DNA of 64,000 bases from Actinomyces weissii. GTDB lineage: Bacteria; Actinomycetota; Actinomycetes; Actinomycetales; Actinomycetaceae. Location: positions 930,001-994,000 of the forward strand of contig NZ_CP066802.1 in the NCBI RefSeq assembly GCF_016598775.1, written 5' to 3'. Position 1 is the first letter of the stretch. The number at the start of each line of letters is the position of its first letter. Positions 51,733 through 60,849 of this stretch are shown here, piece after piece. The position numbers and the translations under genes are program-made. Under the pieces are notes generated by a model that worked only from the letters and a program-made list of their open reading frames with translations, was not told the origin of the DNA and searched no databases.

Positions 51733-54354
51733 TCAGGCCTGGTCCAGCCCGCCCTGGTCCAGCCCGCCCTGGTCCAGCCCGTGGGGCAGTGGCAGGCGGC
51801 TGAGCACCCGCAGACGGCGGGTGGGGCGCGTCATGGCCACGTAGAGGTCACCGGGGCTCGCCGCCCCGACCTGCGCCGGGTCCACCAGGACCACCACGTC
51901 GAACTCCAGCCCCTTGGAGGCCACCGGTCCCATAACAGCCGCCCGGGAGCGCAGCACGTCGTCGTCGGGAGCCTGCAGGGCCTTCTGCAGCCGGGGGCTG
52001 GCCACCAGGGCCTCCAGGACCTGCTGGGGCCGGGCACTGATAACGGCTAGCCGCCCCGCCCCGGCCCCCACCTCAGCGTCCAGGCGGCTGAGCTCACCCT
52101 CCACCGCCTCCCGCAGCGTCTGCTCCCAGGCGGGAACGTCATCAGCCAGCGCCGTCAGGTCATCCACCTGCAGGCACTCCGGCAGGTCCCGCACCGAGCG
52201 GACCGGGTACACCGCCGGGTGCCCCAGGCCCTCAGCCACCTGCTCGGCAGCCCGCATGATCGAGGCCGGGGTGCGGTAGCAGACGGTCAGCACCTCCTGG
52301 GTCAAAGGGGTGGAGCCGCCCGTGCCCCGGCTGCTCCGAGCCTCCCGGGTCCGGTCCCGCTCATCATGCACAGACCTGGCCCGCGCGGGGTCCGTACGCC
52401 TCTGCGTGTCCTGCACCGCTCGCGGCTCCGGCTCCCGCCCCCCGGCGGACCGGGCTGCGCTCGTGCCCAGAGCCGCCAGGACCTCCTCCCAGGAGGCAGG
52501 TGCCTGCGCCCCCGAGTACTGGGCCAGGTCACCCACCACGGTGAAGGAGCGCACCGGGCAGCGCCGGGCCAGGGCCCGCCACGCCATCGCCCCCAGCTCC
52601 TGGGCCTCGTCCACCACCACGTGCCCGTAGGTCCAGGAACGGTCCGCCCGCGCCCGCTCCGCCAGGGTCAGGCTCGGGCCCCGGTCAGCGAAACGGTCCG
52701 CCAGCATCTCGGCGGTGACCATGCCCCCGCCCAGGTCCTGCGACTCGATCGCCTGGGCGGCGTAAGCCACCTCCGCCTCACGACGGCGGGCCTCCTGCCG
52801 GGCCCGGCGCGCCTCGGCGTCCTCGCTGGGCCCCAGCAGCTCGGCCAGCTCGTCCACCAGGGGGACGTCGGCGGGGCACAGGGGAGAGCCCAGGGGCCGC
52901 TCCAGCAGCGCCCGCTCCGCCGCGCTGAGCTCAGGGGCCAGCTGCGCCAGCAGCTGCGGGCGGGCCCAGAGCCGCTCCAGCAGGCCCACCGGCGCCGTCG
53001 GCATCCAGCACAGGTTGATCTCCCGGCGGGCGTCCCGGGCGGTGCGGATGTCCTCCCGGATCCAGGCCTTGGTGTCCGGGTCGGAGGCGTCCTGCCGGGT
53101 GGCGGCGGCGTACTGCTCGGTCAGGCAGTCCAGGAGGAAGAGCACGAAGGTCTCCCGGGCCAGGTTGTGGGGCTTGCCGGAGCGGCGGGCCCGCGCCATG
53201 GCCTCACGTACGTCCCGCGGCAGCAGGTGCACCGTGGTGCCCTGCACCCGGATCGGGCGGGGCTCCTGCGGCACCCGCTGGAGGTTGCGCACCGCCCGGC
53301 GCAGCACCTGCGCCCACAGGGCCCGGCCCTTGACCTCAGCCACCTGGGTGGGCTCGGTGCCGTGCGCGTGCAGCCCGGGAACCAGGTCGCCGATGGTGGT
53401 GGACACCACACCCGTCTCGCCCAGGGAGGGCAGCACCTGCTCCACGTAGCGCAGGAAGGTCCGGGAGGGGCCCACCAGGAGCACGCCGGTGCGCTCCAGG
53501 CGCTCCCGCTCCGCGTAGAACAGGTAGGCCACCCGGTGCAGGGCCACCGCCGTCTTGCCGGTGCCGGGCCCGCCCTGGACCACCAGCACGCCCCGCCCGC
53601 TGGAGGTCACCACCCGGTCCTGCTCGGCCTGGATGGTGGCCACGATGTCACCCATGCGCCCGTCCCGGGCCGTGGACATGGCGGCGATCAGCGCCCCCTC
53701 GCCCTGCAGCCCCTCCGCCGCCACCTTCTGGCCCTTAGCGCCCTCCGGCGCCGCCAGCGCGTCCACGCTGATGAGCTCGTCCTCCAGGGAGACGACCCGC
53801 CGCCCCCGGGTGTCGATATGCCGTCGGCGCAGCAGCCCCATGGGGCGGGAGGCGGTGGCCTGGTAGAAGGCCCGGGCCAAGGGGGCCCGCCAGTCCAGCA
53901 CCACCTCCCGACGGCGCTCGTCCTGCAGGCCCAATCGGCCCACGTAGTGGCGTCCGGGTCCATCCGCCGGGGCGGAGGCGGTGCCCGGGGCGCTGTCAGG
54001 GAGCATGTCCATGCGCCCGAAGACCAGCCGGTCCTCCACCCCCTCCAGGGCGCTGACCTGGGCGCTGTAGTGGGCGGCGTAGGCGTCCCGCTCACCGCGC
54101 GCCTGGTGGGTGCCGTGCGCCCCGGCCGCCTCCGTGCGCGCCAGGGACTCCCGGGCCTGGGCCAGCTGCCGGTCCAGCTCGTGGTAGGCGCGGTCCACCA
54201 GGCGCTGCTCACCGGCCATCTCGCGCTCGCGGGCGCTGGCAGGCGCAGCGGTGGCCGGGCCCGGGGCGACGTCGTTACCTGTCGGGGCGGGGCCGGTGGG
54301 CGCAGGGGGGACCTCGCGGTCAGCACCGTCTGGCCGGAAGTCGGAGTAGGTCAC
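51733..54354 (-). CDS. helR: HelD/HelR-like RNA polymerase-associated ATPase (UvrD-like fold)
   Basis: 873 residues. A long N-terminal helical arm (40-110: REREMAGEQRLVDRAYHELD) is typical of HelD, which enters the RNA polymerase channels to release stalled enzyme. Then an SF1 core: GGPGTGKT at 261-268, VLLVGPSRTFLRYVEQVLPS, VVVDEAQELGAMAWRAL, and GLEFDVVVLVDP. The HelD-like arm and motif set favour HelD/HelR over true UvrD. In Streptomyces HelR gives rifamycin tolerance; here function is inferred. GTG 54354 has AGAGGA 5 nt upstream. The C-terminus GLDQGGLDQGGLDQA is encoded by a 15-bp triple tandem repeat (51738-51782). Confidence 0.85.
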   Translation of the reverse strand: MTYSDFRPDGADREVPPAPTGPAPTGNDVAPGPATAAPASAREREMAGEQRLVDRAYHELDRQLAQARESLARTEAAGAHGTHQARGERDAYAAHYSAQVSALEGVEDRLVFGRMDMLPDSAPGTASAPADGPGRHYVGRLGLQDERRREVVLDWRAPLARAFYQATASRPMGLLRRRHIDTRGRRVVSLEDELISVDALAAPEGAKGQKVAAEGLQGEGALIAAMSTARDGRMGDIVATIQAEQDRVVTSSGRGVLVVQGGPGTGKTAVALHRVAYLFYAERERLERTGVLLVGPSRTFLRYVEQVLPSLGETGVVSTTIGDLVPGLHAHGTEPTQVAEVKGRALWAQVLRRAVRNLQRVPQEPRPIRVQGTTVHLLPRDVREAMARARRSGKPHNLARETFVLFLLDCLTEQYAAATRQDASDPDTKAWIREDIRTARDARREINLCWMPTAPVGLLERLWARPQLLAQLAPELSAAERALLERPLGSPLCPADVPLVDELAELLGPSEDAEARRARQEARRREAEVAYAAQAIESQDLGGGMVTAEMLADRFADRGPSLTLAERARADRSWTYGHVVVDEAQELGAMAWRALARRCPVRSFTVVGDLAQYSGAQAPASWEEVLAALGTSAARSAGGREPEPRAVQDTQRRTDPARARSVHDERDRTREARSSRGTGGSTPLTQEVLTVCYRTPASIMRAAEQVAEGLGHPAVYPVRSVRDLPECLQVDDLTALADDVPAWEQTLREAVEGELSRLDAEVGAGAGRLAVISARPQQVLEALVASPRLQKALQAPDDDVLRSRAAVMGPVASKGLEFDVVVLVDPAQVGAASPGDLYVAMTRPTRRLRVLSRLPLPHGLDQGGLDQGGLDQA
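51738..51782. repeat. 15-bp tandem repeat, three copies, in the HelR-like gene
   Basis: CCTGGTCCAGCCCGC is repeated three times, the last copy with one change at its final base. On the coding strand each unit adds GGLDQ to the C-terminus. Repeats of this kind vary in number between strains. Confidence 0.85.
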
Positions 54355-54552
54355 AGGATTCCTCTCATGGGCGCCAGCGGCGGCTGGTGCGGACGCCTGG
54401 TTCAGGCCGATCCATTATTCTCCTTGCTAGGGGCTTGCAGCAGTCTTCACCTGTAGGCGAAGCGCGGCTGCTGGCTGCCCCGGGGCAGTCGGGAACAGGA
54501 GCGCCCTGGGGCTTGTTGCACTGGCTGGTACACCTTCTGGAGAGGAGCAGGA

Positions 54553-55476
54553 ATGACGCCGATGCTGACTATCGACCACCCGCAGGGTGAGCCGGTGTCG
54601 CCGCGCGTCCTGCTGCACCACTTTGACGGTGCCATGGACGCCGGGCGGGCAGGCTCGCTGGCGGTGGAGCAGTTGCTGATGACGCTGCCCAACCAGCGTT
54701 TCGCCACCTTCGACATCGACGCCCTGGTGGACTACCGGGCCCGCCGTCCGGCGATGGTCTTTGACAAGCGCAGCTTTCAGTCCGTGAGCCTGCCGGAGCT
54801 GGCCCTGGACCTGGTGCATGACGACCGTGGTGAGGCCTTCCTGCTGCTGCACGGGCCGGAGCCGGACTACCGCTGGGAGGAGTTCACGGCCTCCGTGAGC
54901 CACCTGGTGCAGAGCCTGGGGGTGGAGCTGGCCATCGGTATGACCGGTATCCCCATGGCCACCCCGCACACGCGCCCCACCTACATCCTGCACCACGGCA
55001 ACCACCCGGAGAGGCTGCCGGAGCAGCCGGAGCTCTTTGGCCGGGTGGAGCTGCCCGGCACCATGAGCGGCTTCCTGGAGCTGCGCCTGGGGCAGGTGGG
55101 GCTGGACTCCCGTGGCGTCAGCGCCTCGGTGCCCCACTACGTGGCCCGGGACGACTTCCCCCAGGGGGCCTCGGCCTTGCTGCGGACCGTGGCGGAGAGC
55201 ACCGGCCTGGCCCTGCCGGTGGGGGACCTGGAGGCGGCCGCCACCCTGAACCGGGCGGAGATCGACGCCGAGGCCGCCGCGCAGGCGGAGGTCGGGGCGG
55301 TCGTGGCCGCGCTGGAGGCCCAGTACGACTCCTTCGTGCCCGCCGTTGAGGCGGAGGCGAGCAGTGCTCTGGACCTGCCCAGCGCCGACGAGATCGGGGC
55401 CCGGCTGGAGGCTTTCCTGGAGGCCAAGGAGGCGGCGGGTCCGGACGATGCCAGTCTGGGCTCCGCCGGGCGCTGA
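54553..55476 (+). CDS. PAC2-family protein
   Basis: 307 residues with the fold of proteasome assembly chaperone 2, whose bacterial members (for example Rv2714) have unknown jobs. Seen: LLHHFDGAMDAGRAGSLAVE near the start, FDIDALVDYRARRP, LLLHGPEPDYRWEEF, and GMTGIPMATPHTRP. The last 90 residues are a helical, acidic tail with possible coiled coil (LNRAEIDAEAAAQAEV). AGGAG at 54543-54547 lies 5 nt before the ATG. It is divergent from the HelR-like gene. In mycobacteria the family lies in the same chromosomal area. Confidence 0.88.
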   Translation: MTPMLTIDHPQGEPVSPRVLLHHFDGAMDAGRAGSLAVEQLLMTLPNQRFATFDIDALVDYRARRPAMVFDKRSFQSVSLPELALDLVHDDRGEAFLLLHGPEPDYRWEEFTASVSHLVQSLGVELAIGMTGIPMATPHTRPTYILHHGNHPERLPEQPELFGRVELPGTMSGFLELRLGQVGLDSRGVSASVPHYVARDDFPQGASALLRTVAESTGLALPVGDLEAAATLNRAEIDAEAAAQAEVGAVVAALEAQYDSFVPAVEAEASSALDLPSADEIGARLEAFLEAKEAAGPDDASLGSAGR

Positions 55477-55546
55477 GGACCGGCGGTCTTCAGGCTGGGT
55501 GGGCCTGCGTTCTGTGGCAGGTCTGTTTCCTGTCCCAGGCAGGCTC

Positions 55547-56395
55547 TCAGACGACGGCGCCGCCGCCCGCGCCCACCTGCGGCAGGGCCTGGTCTGACAG
55601 TTCCCAGGTGCGGGCTGGCAGCGGCAGCCGCCGCATAGCCCGCTCCAGCTCCTCGCGCTGCCCGGGCGTCCACGGCGAGGTTGAGGCCACCAGCACCATG
55701 TTCCCCCGGCGCCTGCCGCGGGCCACCGCGTTGTCCGCCACCAGGGCGGTGGTGGCGAAGACCTGCCGGGCCACCTCCAGCTCGGCCGCCGCCCGGGGGC
55801 GGGGCAGGGAGGAGATATTGGCCAGGTAGACCCCGCCGGGGGCCAGGGCCCGGGCGCAGGCCCAGGTGAAGTCCAGGGTGCGCACCGTCTCCGGCACCAC
55901 CGCGCCCGCGAAGACGTCCCGCACCACCACGTCCCACTGGGAGGGGCGCAGGGTCTGTGCCACCTGGGCGGCGTCGCCCACCCGGATGCGTAGCCGGGGG
56001 GAGCGGGGCAGGTTGAACCACTGGCGCACCTGCTCGGCCAGCAGCTGGTCCAGCTCCACCGCCAGCTGGGTGGAGCCGGGGCGGGTGCAGTCCCAGGCCC
56101 GCGCCAGGGCGCAGGCGGCCCCACCCAGGTGCACAGCCCGCACCGGTGTGGGCTCTGCCAGCAGCACCCGCAGGGCGGCGTCCATCTGCTGCTGGTACTC
56201 GAAGGCGAGGTGCTGGGGGTCAGCCAGGTCGATGAAGGAGGACTCGGTGCCGTCTAGCAGGAGCAGTACGCCGGAGTCCCGGCGCACCAGCTCGGCGGTG
56301 GCCAGGGAGGTCTGCACCGGTCCCACCGGCAGGGCCGCCAGGCTCGTGCCCCCGCGCGCGGGTGGGCGGGTGCTGCGGGCGGGGCTGCGTGTCAC
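55547..56395 (-). CDS. Spermidine synthase-like methyltransferase-fold protein
   Basis: 282 residues of the spermidine synthase/SAM-methyltransferase fold: SSFIDLADPQHLAFEYQQQM, RAVHLGGAACALARAW in place of motif I, VELDQLL, and DVVVRDVFAGAVVPE for the active-site region. Actinobacterial members of this kind often lack true spermidine activity, and polyamine genes are not seen here. TAGCGT lies 6 nt before GTG 56395 on the minus strand. It is divergent from dinB, and TAGCCT on the plus strand serves the other direction. Confidence 0.8.
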   Translation of the reverse strand: MTRSPARSTRPPARGGTSLAALPVGPVQTSLATAELVRRDSGVLLLLDGTESSFIDLADPQHLAFEYQQQMDAALRVLLAEPTPVRAVHLGGAACALARAWDCTRPGSTQLAVELDQLLAEQVRQWFNLPRSPRLRIRVGDAAQVAQTLRPSQWDVVVRDVFAGAVVPETVRTLDFTWACARALAPGGVYLANISSLPRPRAAAELEVARQVFATTALVADNAVARGRRRGNMVLVASTSPWTPGQREELERAMRRLPLPARTWELSDQALPQVGAGGGAVV

Positions 56396-56486
56396 AGGCT
56401 CACGCTAGCCTGAGCGTGAGGGTACAGGCTGACGGCCCGGCGCCGCGGGGCCGGGCCGGGACGCGCAACCGGTGGAGGGAGGGTTT

Positions 56487-57713
56487 ATGAGCAGAGCGCC
56501 ACGCAGCGCCCAGGCTCGCCGCTCCTGGGGGGACGACGACTCCGCCACACCGATCCTGCACGTGGACATGGACGCCTTCTTCGCCTCCGTGGAGCTGCTG
56601 GAGCACCCCGAGCTGGTAGGGCGGCCCGTGGTGGTGGGCGGGCAGGACGGGCACGGGGTGGTCTGCGCCGCCTCCTACGAGGCCCGCGCCTACGGCGTCA
56701 GCTCGGCCATGCCGATGGGGCGGGCCCTGCGGCTGTGCCCGCAGGCGGTGGTGCTGCCGGTGCGCCACTCCCTGTACTCCGCGTTCTCCCGGCGGGTCAT
56801 GGCGGTGCTGGGGGAGGTGACACCCCTGGTGGAGCAGCTCAGCGTGGACGAGGCCTTCCTGGACGTGTCCGGGGCCCGTAGGCGTATGGGCTCGCCGGTG
56901 CAGATCGCCCAGTGGATCCGCGCCCAGGTGCGCGAGCGCACGGGGCTGCCCGCCTCGGTGGGGGTGGCCGCCACCAAGTTCCTGGCCAAGACCGCCTCCT
57001 CCCACGCCAAGCCCGACGGGCTGCTGCTGGTGCCTGAGCCCGCCACGCGGGAGTTCCTGGACCTGCTGCCGGTCGGGGCCCTGTGGGGGGTGGGGGAGAG
57101 GTCCGCGCAGGTGCTGGCCCGCTGGGGCATCGAGGACGTGCGCACCCTGGCGCGCACCGAGCCTGAGCGCCTGGAGAAGATCCTGGGGAGGGCGGCCGGG
57201 CGGCACCTGTGGCAGCTCTCCCGGGGGATCGACCCCCGGCCGGTACGGCCCACGCGGGAGGAGAAGTCCGTGGGCACCGAGAGCACCTTCTACCAGACCG
57301 TCACCGACCCGGAGCACGCCCGCCTGGTGGTCCTGGACCAGTGCCACCAGGTGGCGGCGCGGCTGCGGGCCGGCGGGCTACGGGCCCGGACGGTGGCGGT
57401 CAAGGTCCGGGGCGCCGACTTCAGGACCCTGACCCGCTCCCGCACCCTGCCCGCCTCCACAGACCTGGCGGCACAGATGTGGCCCACGGTGGAGGCCCTG
57501 CTGCGCTCGGTCCCGGTCCCGGGCGGTGGCTACCGGCTCCTGGGGGTGCGGGCCGAGGGGCTGGAGCGTGTGGGCGAGGGCGTCCAGCTGCTCCTGGACG
57601 AGGACCCGCGGGCCGGGCAGGCCGAGCGTGCGGTGGACGCCGTCAACCGCCGCTGGGGCCGGGGTGCGCTGCTGCCCGCGAGCCTCCTGCGTCAGACGGA
57701 TCACAGAGGCTGA
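56487..57713 (+). CDS. dinB: DNA polymerase IV (Y family)
   Basis: 408 residues; error-prone translesion polymerase. Catalytic acids are in VDMDAFFASVE (D27, D29) and SVDEAFLDVSG (D121, E122). The palm, fingers, thumb (VGVAATKFLAKTASSHAKPD) and little-finger regions are all present. ATG 56487 is chosen because GAGGGAGG lies just before it; GTG 56472 overlaps that site. There is no LexA box upstream, unlike recA. No beta-clamp motif such as QxxLF is evident at the C-terminus, though the tail QLLLDEDPRAGQ may serve. Confidence 0.93.
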   Translation: MSRAPRSAQARRSWGDDDSATPILHVDMDAFFASVELLEHPELVGRPVVVGGQDGHGVVCAASYEARAYGVSSAMPMGRALRLCPQAVVLPVRHSLYSAFSRRVMAVLGEVTPLVEQLSVDEAFLDVSGARRRMGSPVQIAQWIRAQVRERTGLPASVGVAATKFLAKTASSHAKPDGLLLVPEPATREFLDLLPVGALWGVGERSAQVLARWGIEDVRTLARTEPERLEKILGRAAGRHLWQLSRGIDPRPVRPTREEKSVGTESTFYQTVTDPEHARLVVLDQCHQVAARLRAGGLRARTVAVKVRGADFRTLTRSRTLPASTDLAAQMWPTVEALLRSVPVPGGGYRLLGVRAEGLERVGEGVQLLLDEDPRAGQAERAVDAVNRRWGRGALLPASLLRQTDHRG

Positions 57714-57992
57714 GCCCCTGGTCGTGCCCCGGGGCCGGTATGTCCGGCGTCGTGTCGCCGGTAGGCCTGACGGCGGGGCCTGCTCGTGCCTGCGGCTCTC
57801 CGGGCCGTCGCCGGGTGGCTGGGGCGCGGTGGAGCAAGGGCTGCGGGGCCGGGGGCGCGGGGCTGCCGGAGCGGCCCTGGGGAAGGCCCCGGGCCCGCGT
57901 TTCCGTTCCCGGGGCAGACCGCATATTCTTTGGTTGAAAGCTGTCAGGTGGTCACGGGCGACCACAGTAGGACCAGGGAACCGAGGTGGATG

Positions 57993-58376
57993 ATGGCCCT
58001 GTCGGAACGCGACGAGCGGATGCTGCGGGAGATGGAGCGCCAGTTCAGCGCTGAGGACCCCGAGCTGGTCCAGACCATGACCAGCTCCCACCCGAGCCGT
58101 TCACGCCTGTCCCCGCGCCGCGTCGGCCTGGGCGTCGCCCTGGTCCTGCTGGGGCTGGTTTCCCTGGTGGCTGGTGTCACGGTGCGCCACGCCGTCCTGG
58201 GGGTGCTGCTCGGACTTACGGGATTCGCGCTGGCCGTGCTTGGTATCCAGCGGGCGCTGAGCCACGAGCCGGACCCCCGTGCGCAGCACCGCCCTGCCGG
58301 CCCAGGAGCGGGCAAGGGCTCCTTCATGTCCCGCCAGGAGGAGCGCTGGGAGCGCCGTCGGCAGACTGAGCGCTAG
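57993..58376 (+). CDS. DUF3040 membrane protein
   Basis: 127 residues. It begins MALSERDERMLREMERQFSA, EDPELVQTM, the usual family start, followed by two hydrophobic helices (about 48-68 and 74-92) and a basic C-terminal tail. Such proteins lie before mraZ in many Actinobacteria (Rv2169c in mycobacteria). ATG 57993 is chosen over ATG 57990 because GAGG at 57983-57986 lies 6 nt before it. Function is unknown. Confidence 0.85.
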   Translation: MALSERDERMLREMERQFSAEDPELVQTMTSSHPSRSRLSPRRVGLGVALVLLGLVSLVAGVTVRHAVLGVLLGLTGFALAVLGIQRALSHEPDPRAQHRPAGPGAGKGSFMSRQEERWERRRQTER

Positions 58377-58414
58377 TCCGCCCCCCGGTGGCTCTGCGGA
58401 GCAACAGGTACCTG

Positions 58415-58452
58415 CTAGTGCCCCTGCCCTGAATCTGTGGCAGGGGCACTAG
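58415..58452. terminator. Terminator hairpin after the DUF3040 gene
   Basis: Perfect 14-bp arms, CTAGTGCCCCTGCC at 58415-58428 and GGCAGGGGCACTAG at 58439-58452, with a 10-nt loop. There is no long U tract. Confidence 0.7.
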
Positions 58453-58894
58453 CCGTTCTACCGGGCGCGTCGGTCCAGCCCTGCCGCAGCCGCGCCACGC
58501 CGGTGCCGCCGCTCCGGGCCTGTCTACGTCGACGGCGTACGCAACGGCTCCGGCGTGCCTCCACCCGGGCCGCTACGCCGCCACCCGGGCCGCTGGTCCT
58601 CCACTTTCCTCCACCTCATGCTTACCGGCTACCTGGTCGCAGCGGTGGCGCAGCGGGGCGCGCTTGGTGCCCGTCCCTGGAAAGTGCTGTATTTGCAGTC
58701 TTATGTGGCCTCCTGGGGCTGCTGTGCCCCTAGTGGGAACGGGGGCCGTCACCAGGCTGCTGGGCCGGGCTGCGCAGGGTGATCAGCCTCCGGCGTGGCA
58801 AAACCCTCCACCGCCGCTCCCCAGGCAGAAACGGCTTGTTCATGCGGTTCTTGTGTATCAGTTTGATCTGCGGGAGGGCTCTTCCGGGTGAAGG

Positions 58895-58929
58895 GGGGAG
58901 TGATGTGGAGGAAAGTGGAGTATGGTGGT
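58895..58929 (+). promoter_or_regulatory. MraZ-box-like phased repeats
   Basis: GTGGA at 58905, GTGGA at 58915 and GTGGT at 58925 lie exactly 10 bp apart, with GGGGA at 58895 as a weaker fourth unit. MraZ is known to bind short direct repeats with 10-bp spacing before its own operon. They lie 41-71 nt before the mraZ ATG. A TATGGT hexamer at 58921-58926, a possible -10, lies within them. Confidence 0.7.
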
Positions 58930-58965
58930 AGCAAGTGATTCGGCGAGTGGGAGGAGCGTGCCGTC

Positions 58966-59397
58966 ATGTTCATGGGTACGCACGCGCCTCGCCTCGACGA
59001 GAAAGGCCGCCTGATCCTTCCCGCGAAGTTTCGTGACGAGCTGGCTGGGGGCGTGGTCATCACCCGCGGACAGGACCACTGCCTGTACGCCTTCCCGATC
59101 AAGGAGTTCGAGCAGATGTACGCCCAGCTGCGCGCGGCCCCCCTGGCCCAGAAGCAGGCCCGGGACTACGTCCGCGTGATGCTCTCGGGCGCTGACCAGC
59201 AGATACCCGACAAGCAGGGCCGCATCACCCTGCCCCAGAACCTGCGCGCCTACGCGGGGCTGGAGCGCGACCTGGCAGTGGTCGGCTCCGGCTCCCGGGT
59301 GGAGATCTGGGACGCCAAGACCTGGGAGGCCTACCTGGCTGAGCAGGAACAGGTCTTCGCCGACACGGCTGAGGAGGTCCTGCCTGGTTTCTTCTGA
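58966..59397 (+). CDS. mraZ: Transcriptional regulator MraZ
   Basis: 143 residues, two AbrB-like swapped-hairpin DNA-binding repeats: [16 protein letters not shown] at 11-26 and [16 protein letters not shown] near 82-97. It represses its own operon, the first of the division and cell-wall cluster. GAGGAG at 58951-58956 lies 9 nt before the ATG. Repeats matching its known type of binding site are in the promoter. 291 nt separate it from rsmH. Confidence 0.95.
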   Translation: MFMGTHAPRLDEKGRLILPAKFRDELAGGVVITRGQDHCLYAFPIKEFEQMYAQLRAAPLAQKQARDYVRVMLSGADQQIPDKQGRITLPQNLRAYAGLERDLAVVGSGSRVEIWDAKTWEAYLAEQEQVFADTAEEVLPGFF

Positions 59398-59688
59398 GCG
59401 GCGCCCTGGACGCCGTCGCACCAGCCGTGGTGCCTCGTCCCTGAGCCCGTCCCGTGAGGTCTCCAACCGCACGCTCCGACGTCACTTCCCCGGCGCCGGA
59501 CCCAGCGGAGGGAGTCCTGGCAGGACGGGCGTACAGAGCCAGACAAGCCCATAGGGACAGGCTCCAGACGCTGCAAGGAGAAGGAACCGGCGCAGCCCAG
59601 CAGTGGCAGGCAGCCAGCTGGAATCTGCAGCACACCTGTAGCCACCAGCAGACAGCCCACCAACAGCAGACAGGAGAGGAGAGGACCA

Positions 59689-60849
59689 GTGTCCAGCACC
59701 AGCACCCAGCCGGACGCCGGCGACCAGCCCGGCACCAGTGACCAGCCCGGCGGTCGGCCCGCGGCACAGCGGCACACACCCGTGCTGCTTGAGCGCTGCC
59801 TGGACCTGCTGGCCCCGGCCCTGGAGTCCAGCCCCTCCCAGGCCGGTCCTGTACTCATCGATTGCACCCTGGGTATGGGCGGGCACACTGAGGCCGCCTT
59901 GCAGCGCTTCGACCGCCTTACCGTCATCGGCATAGACCGGGACCCGCAGGCTGTCGCCCTGGCCAGCCAGCGCCTGGCACCCTTCGGGGAGCGCTTCAAG
60001 GCGGTGCGTACCACCTACGACGACGTCCTCCAGGTAGCAGCCGAGCACGCCCAGGCTGATATGGGCGGGCTGGTTGACGGCGTGCTGATGGACCTGGGGG
60101 TCTCCTCCCTGCAGCTCGACGACGCCCCCCGGGGCTTCTCCTACGCCAGGCCCGCACCGCTGGACATGCGCATGGACCAGAGCCGGGGCCGCAGCGCCGC
60201 CGAGCTGCTGGCCACGGCTACCACCGGGGAGATCACCCGTATCCTGCGCGACTACGGCGAGGAGCGTTTCGCCCCTCGTATAGCGGCTGCCATCGTCCGC
60301 CGTCGGGAGGCGGGACAGCCCGTGCTCACCACCGACGCCCTGGTGGAGGTGGTGCGCGAGTGCGTCCCGGCCGCTGCCCGCCGCACCGGGGGGAACCCCG
60401 CCAAGCGGACCTTCCAGGCCCTACGGGTGGCGGTGAACAGCGAGCTGGACGTGCTGGCCCGGGCCCTGCCCCGGGCCCTGGACTCCTTGCGCGTAGGCGG
60501 CAGGCTGGTGGTCGAGTCCTACCAGTCGCTGGAGGACCGGCTGGTCAAGTCCGAGCTGGGGCGAGGGGCACGCTCCCGCGCCCCCGAGGGCCTGCCCGTG
60601 GTGCCAGAGACCGACCTCCCCTACCTGGAGCTGCTGGTCCACGGCGCGGAGCAGGCTGACGAGGCCGAGGTGGCCCGCAACCCCAGGTCCGCCCCCGTCC
60701 GCCTGCGCGCCGCCGTCCGCACCCGGCCCGCTGCCCAGGCGTCGGCGCAAGGCCGGGCGGCAGGCAGTCAGCAGGCCGCCAGAAGAGTCCCCAGCAGCAA
60801 GCCCGTTAGTAACCGTGACCGCAGCACCAGAGGAAGGAGCCGTCGATGA
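59689..60849 (+). CDS. rsmH: 16S rRNA (cytosine-1402-N4)-methyltransferase
   Basis: 386 residues; SAM-dependent. Seen: HTPVLLERCLDLL near 28, IDCTLGMGGHTEA, LMDLGVSSLQLDD, RGFSYARPAPLDMRMDQ, and RTFQALRVAVNSELD. The enzyme is usually about 310-330 residues; this one has a short hydrophilic N-terminus and a basic Arg/Ala/Gln-rich tail of about 55 residues, common in Actinobacteria. GTG 59689 is preceded by GAGGAGAGGA. Its stop overlaps the ftsL-like ATG in ATGA. Confidence 0.94.
   Translation: MSSTSTQPDAGDQPGTSDQPGGRPAAQRHTPVLLERCLDLLAPALESSPSQAGPVLIDCTLGMGGHTEAALQRFDRLTVIGIDRDPQAVALASQRLAPFGERFKAVRTTYDDVLQVAAEHAQADMGGLVDGVLMDLGVSSLQLDDAPRGFSYARPAPLDMRMDQSRGRSAAELLATATTGEITRILRDYGEERFAPRIAAAIVRRREAGQPVLTTDALVEVVRECVPAAARRTGGNPAKRTFQALRVAVNSELDVLARALPRALDSLRVGGRLVVESYQSLEDRLVKSELGRGARSRAPEGLPVVPETDLPYLELLVHGAEQADEAEVARNPRSAPVRLRAAVRTRPAAQASAQGRAAGSQQAARRVPSSKPVSNRDRSTRGRSRR

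Larger units (their letters stand above)
58377..58965. other. 589-bp gap before mraZ
   Basis: It holds a terminator (58415-58452), a 14-bp direct repeat CCACCCGGGCCGCT at 58561-58574 and 58581-58594, and the mraZ promoter area with the phased GTGG repeats. The middle has frames that run through repeated Pro/Arg codons but no ribosome binding site or family likeness, so no gene is called. Confidence 0.55.

Noticed and set aside
54429..54440. AGGGGCTTGCAG upstream of the HelR-like gene as a rifamycin-associated element
   Set aside because: I recall such elements beginning GGGGCTTGC, but the consensus is not certain to me and the second half of the palindrome is not visible. A search with the published element would decide.
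58437..58733. 98-codon frame before mraZ
   Set aside because: It starts inside a terminator hairpin, runs through a direct repeat, and has no ribosome binding site or family likeness.
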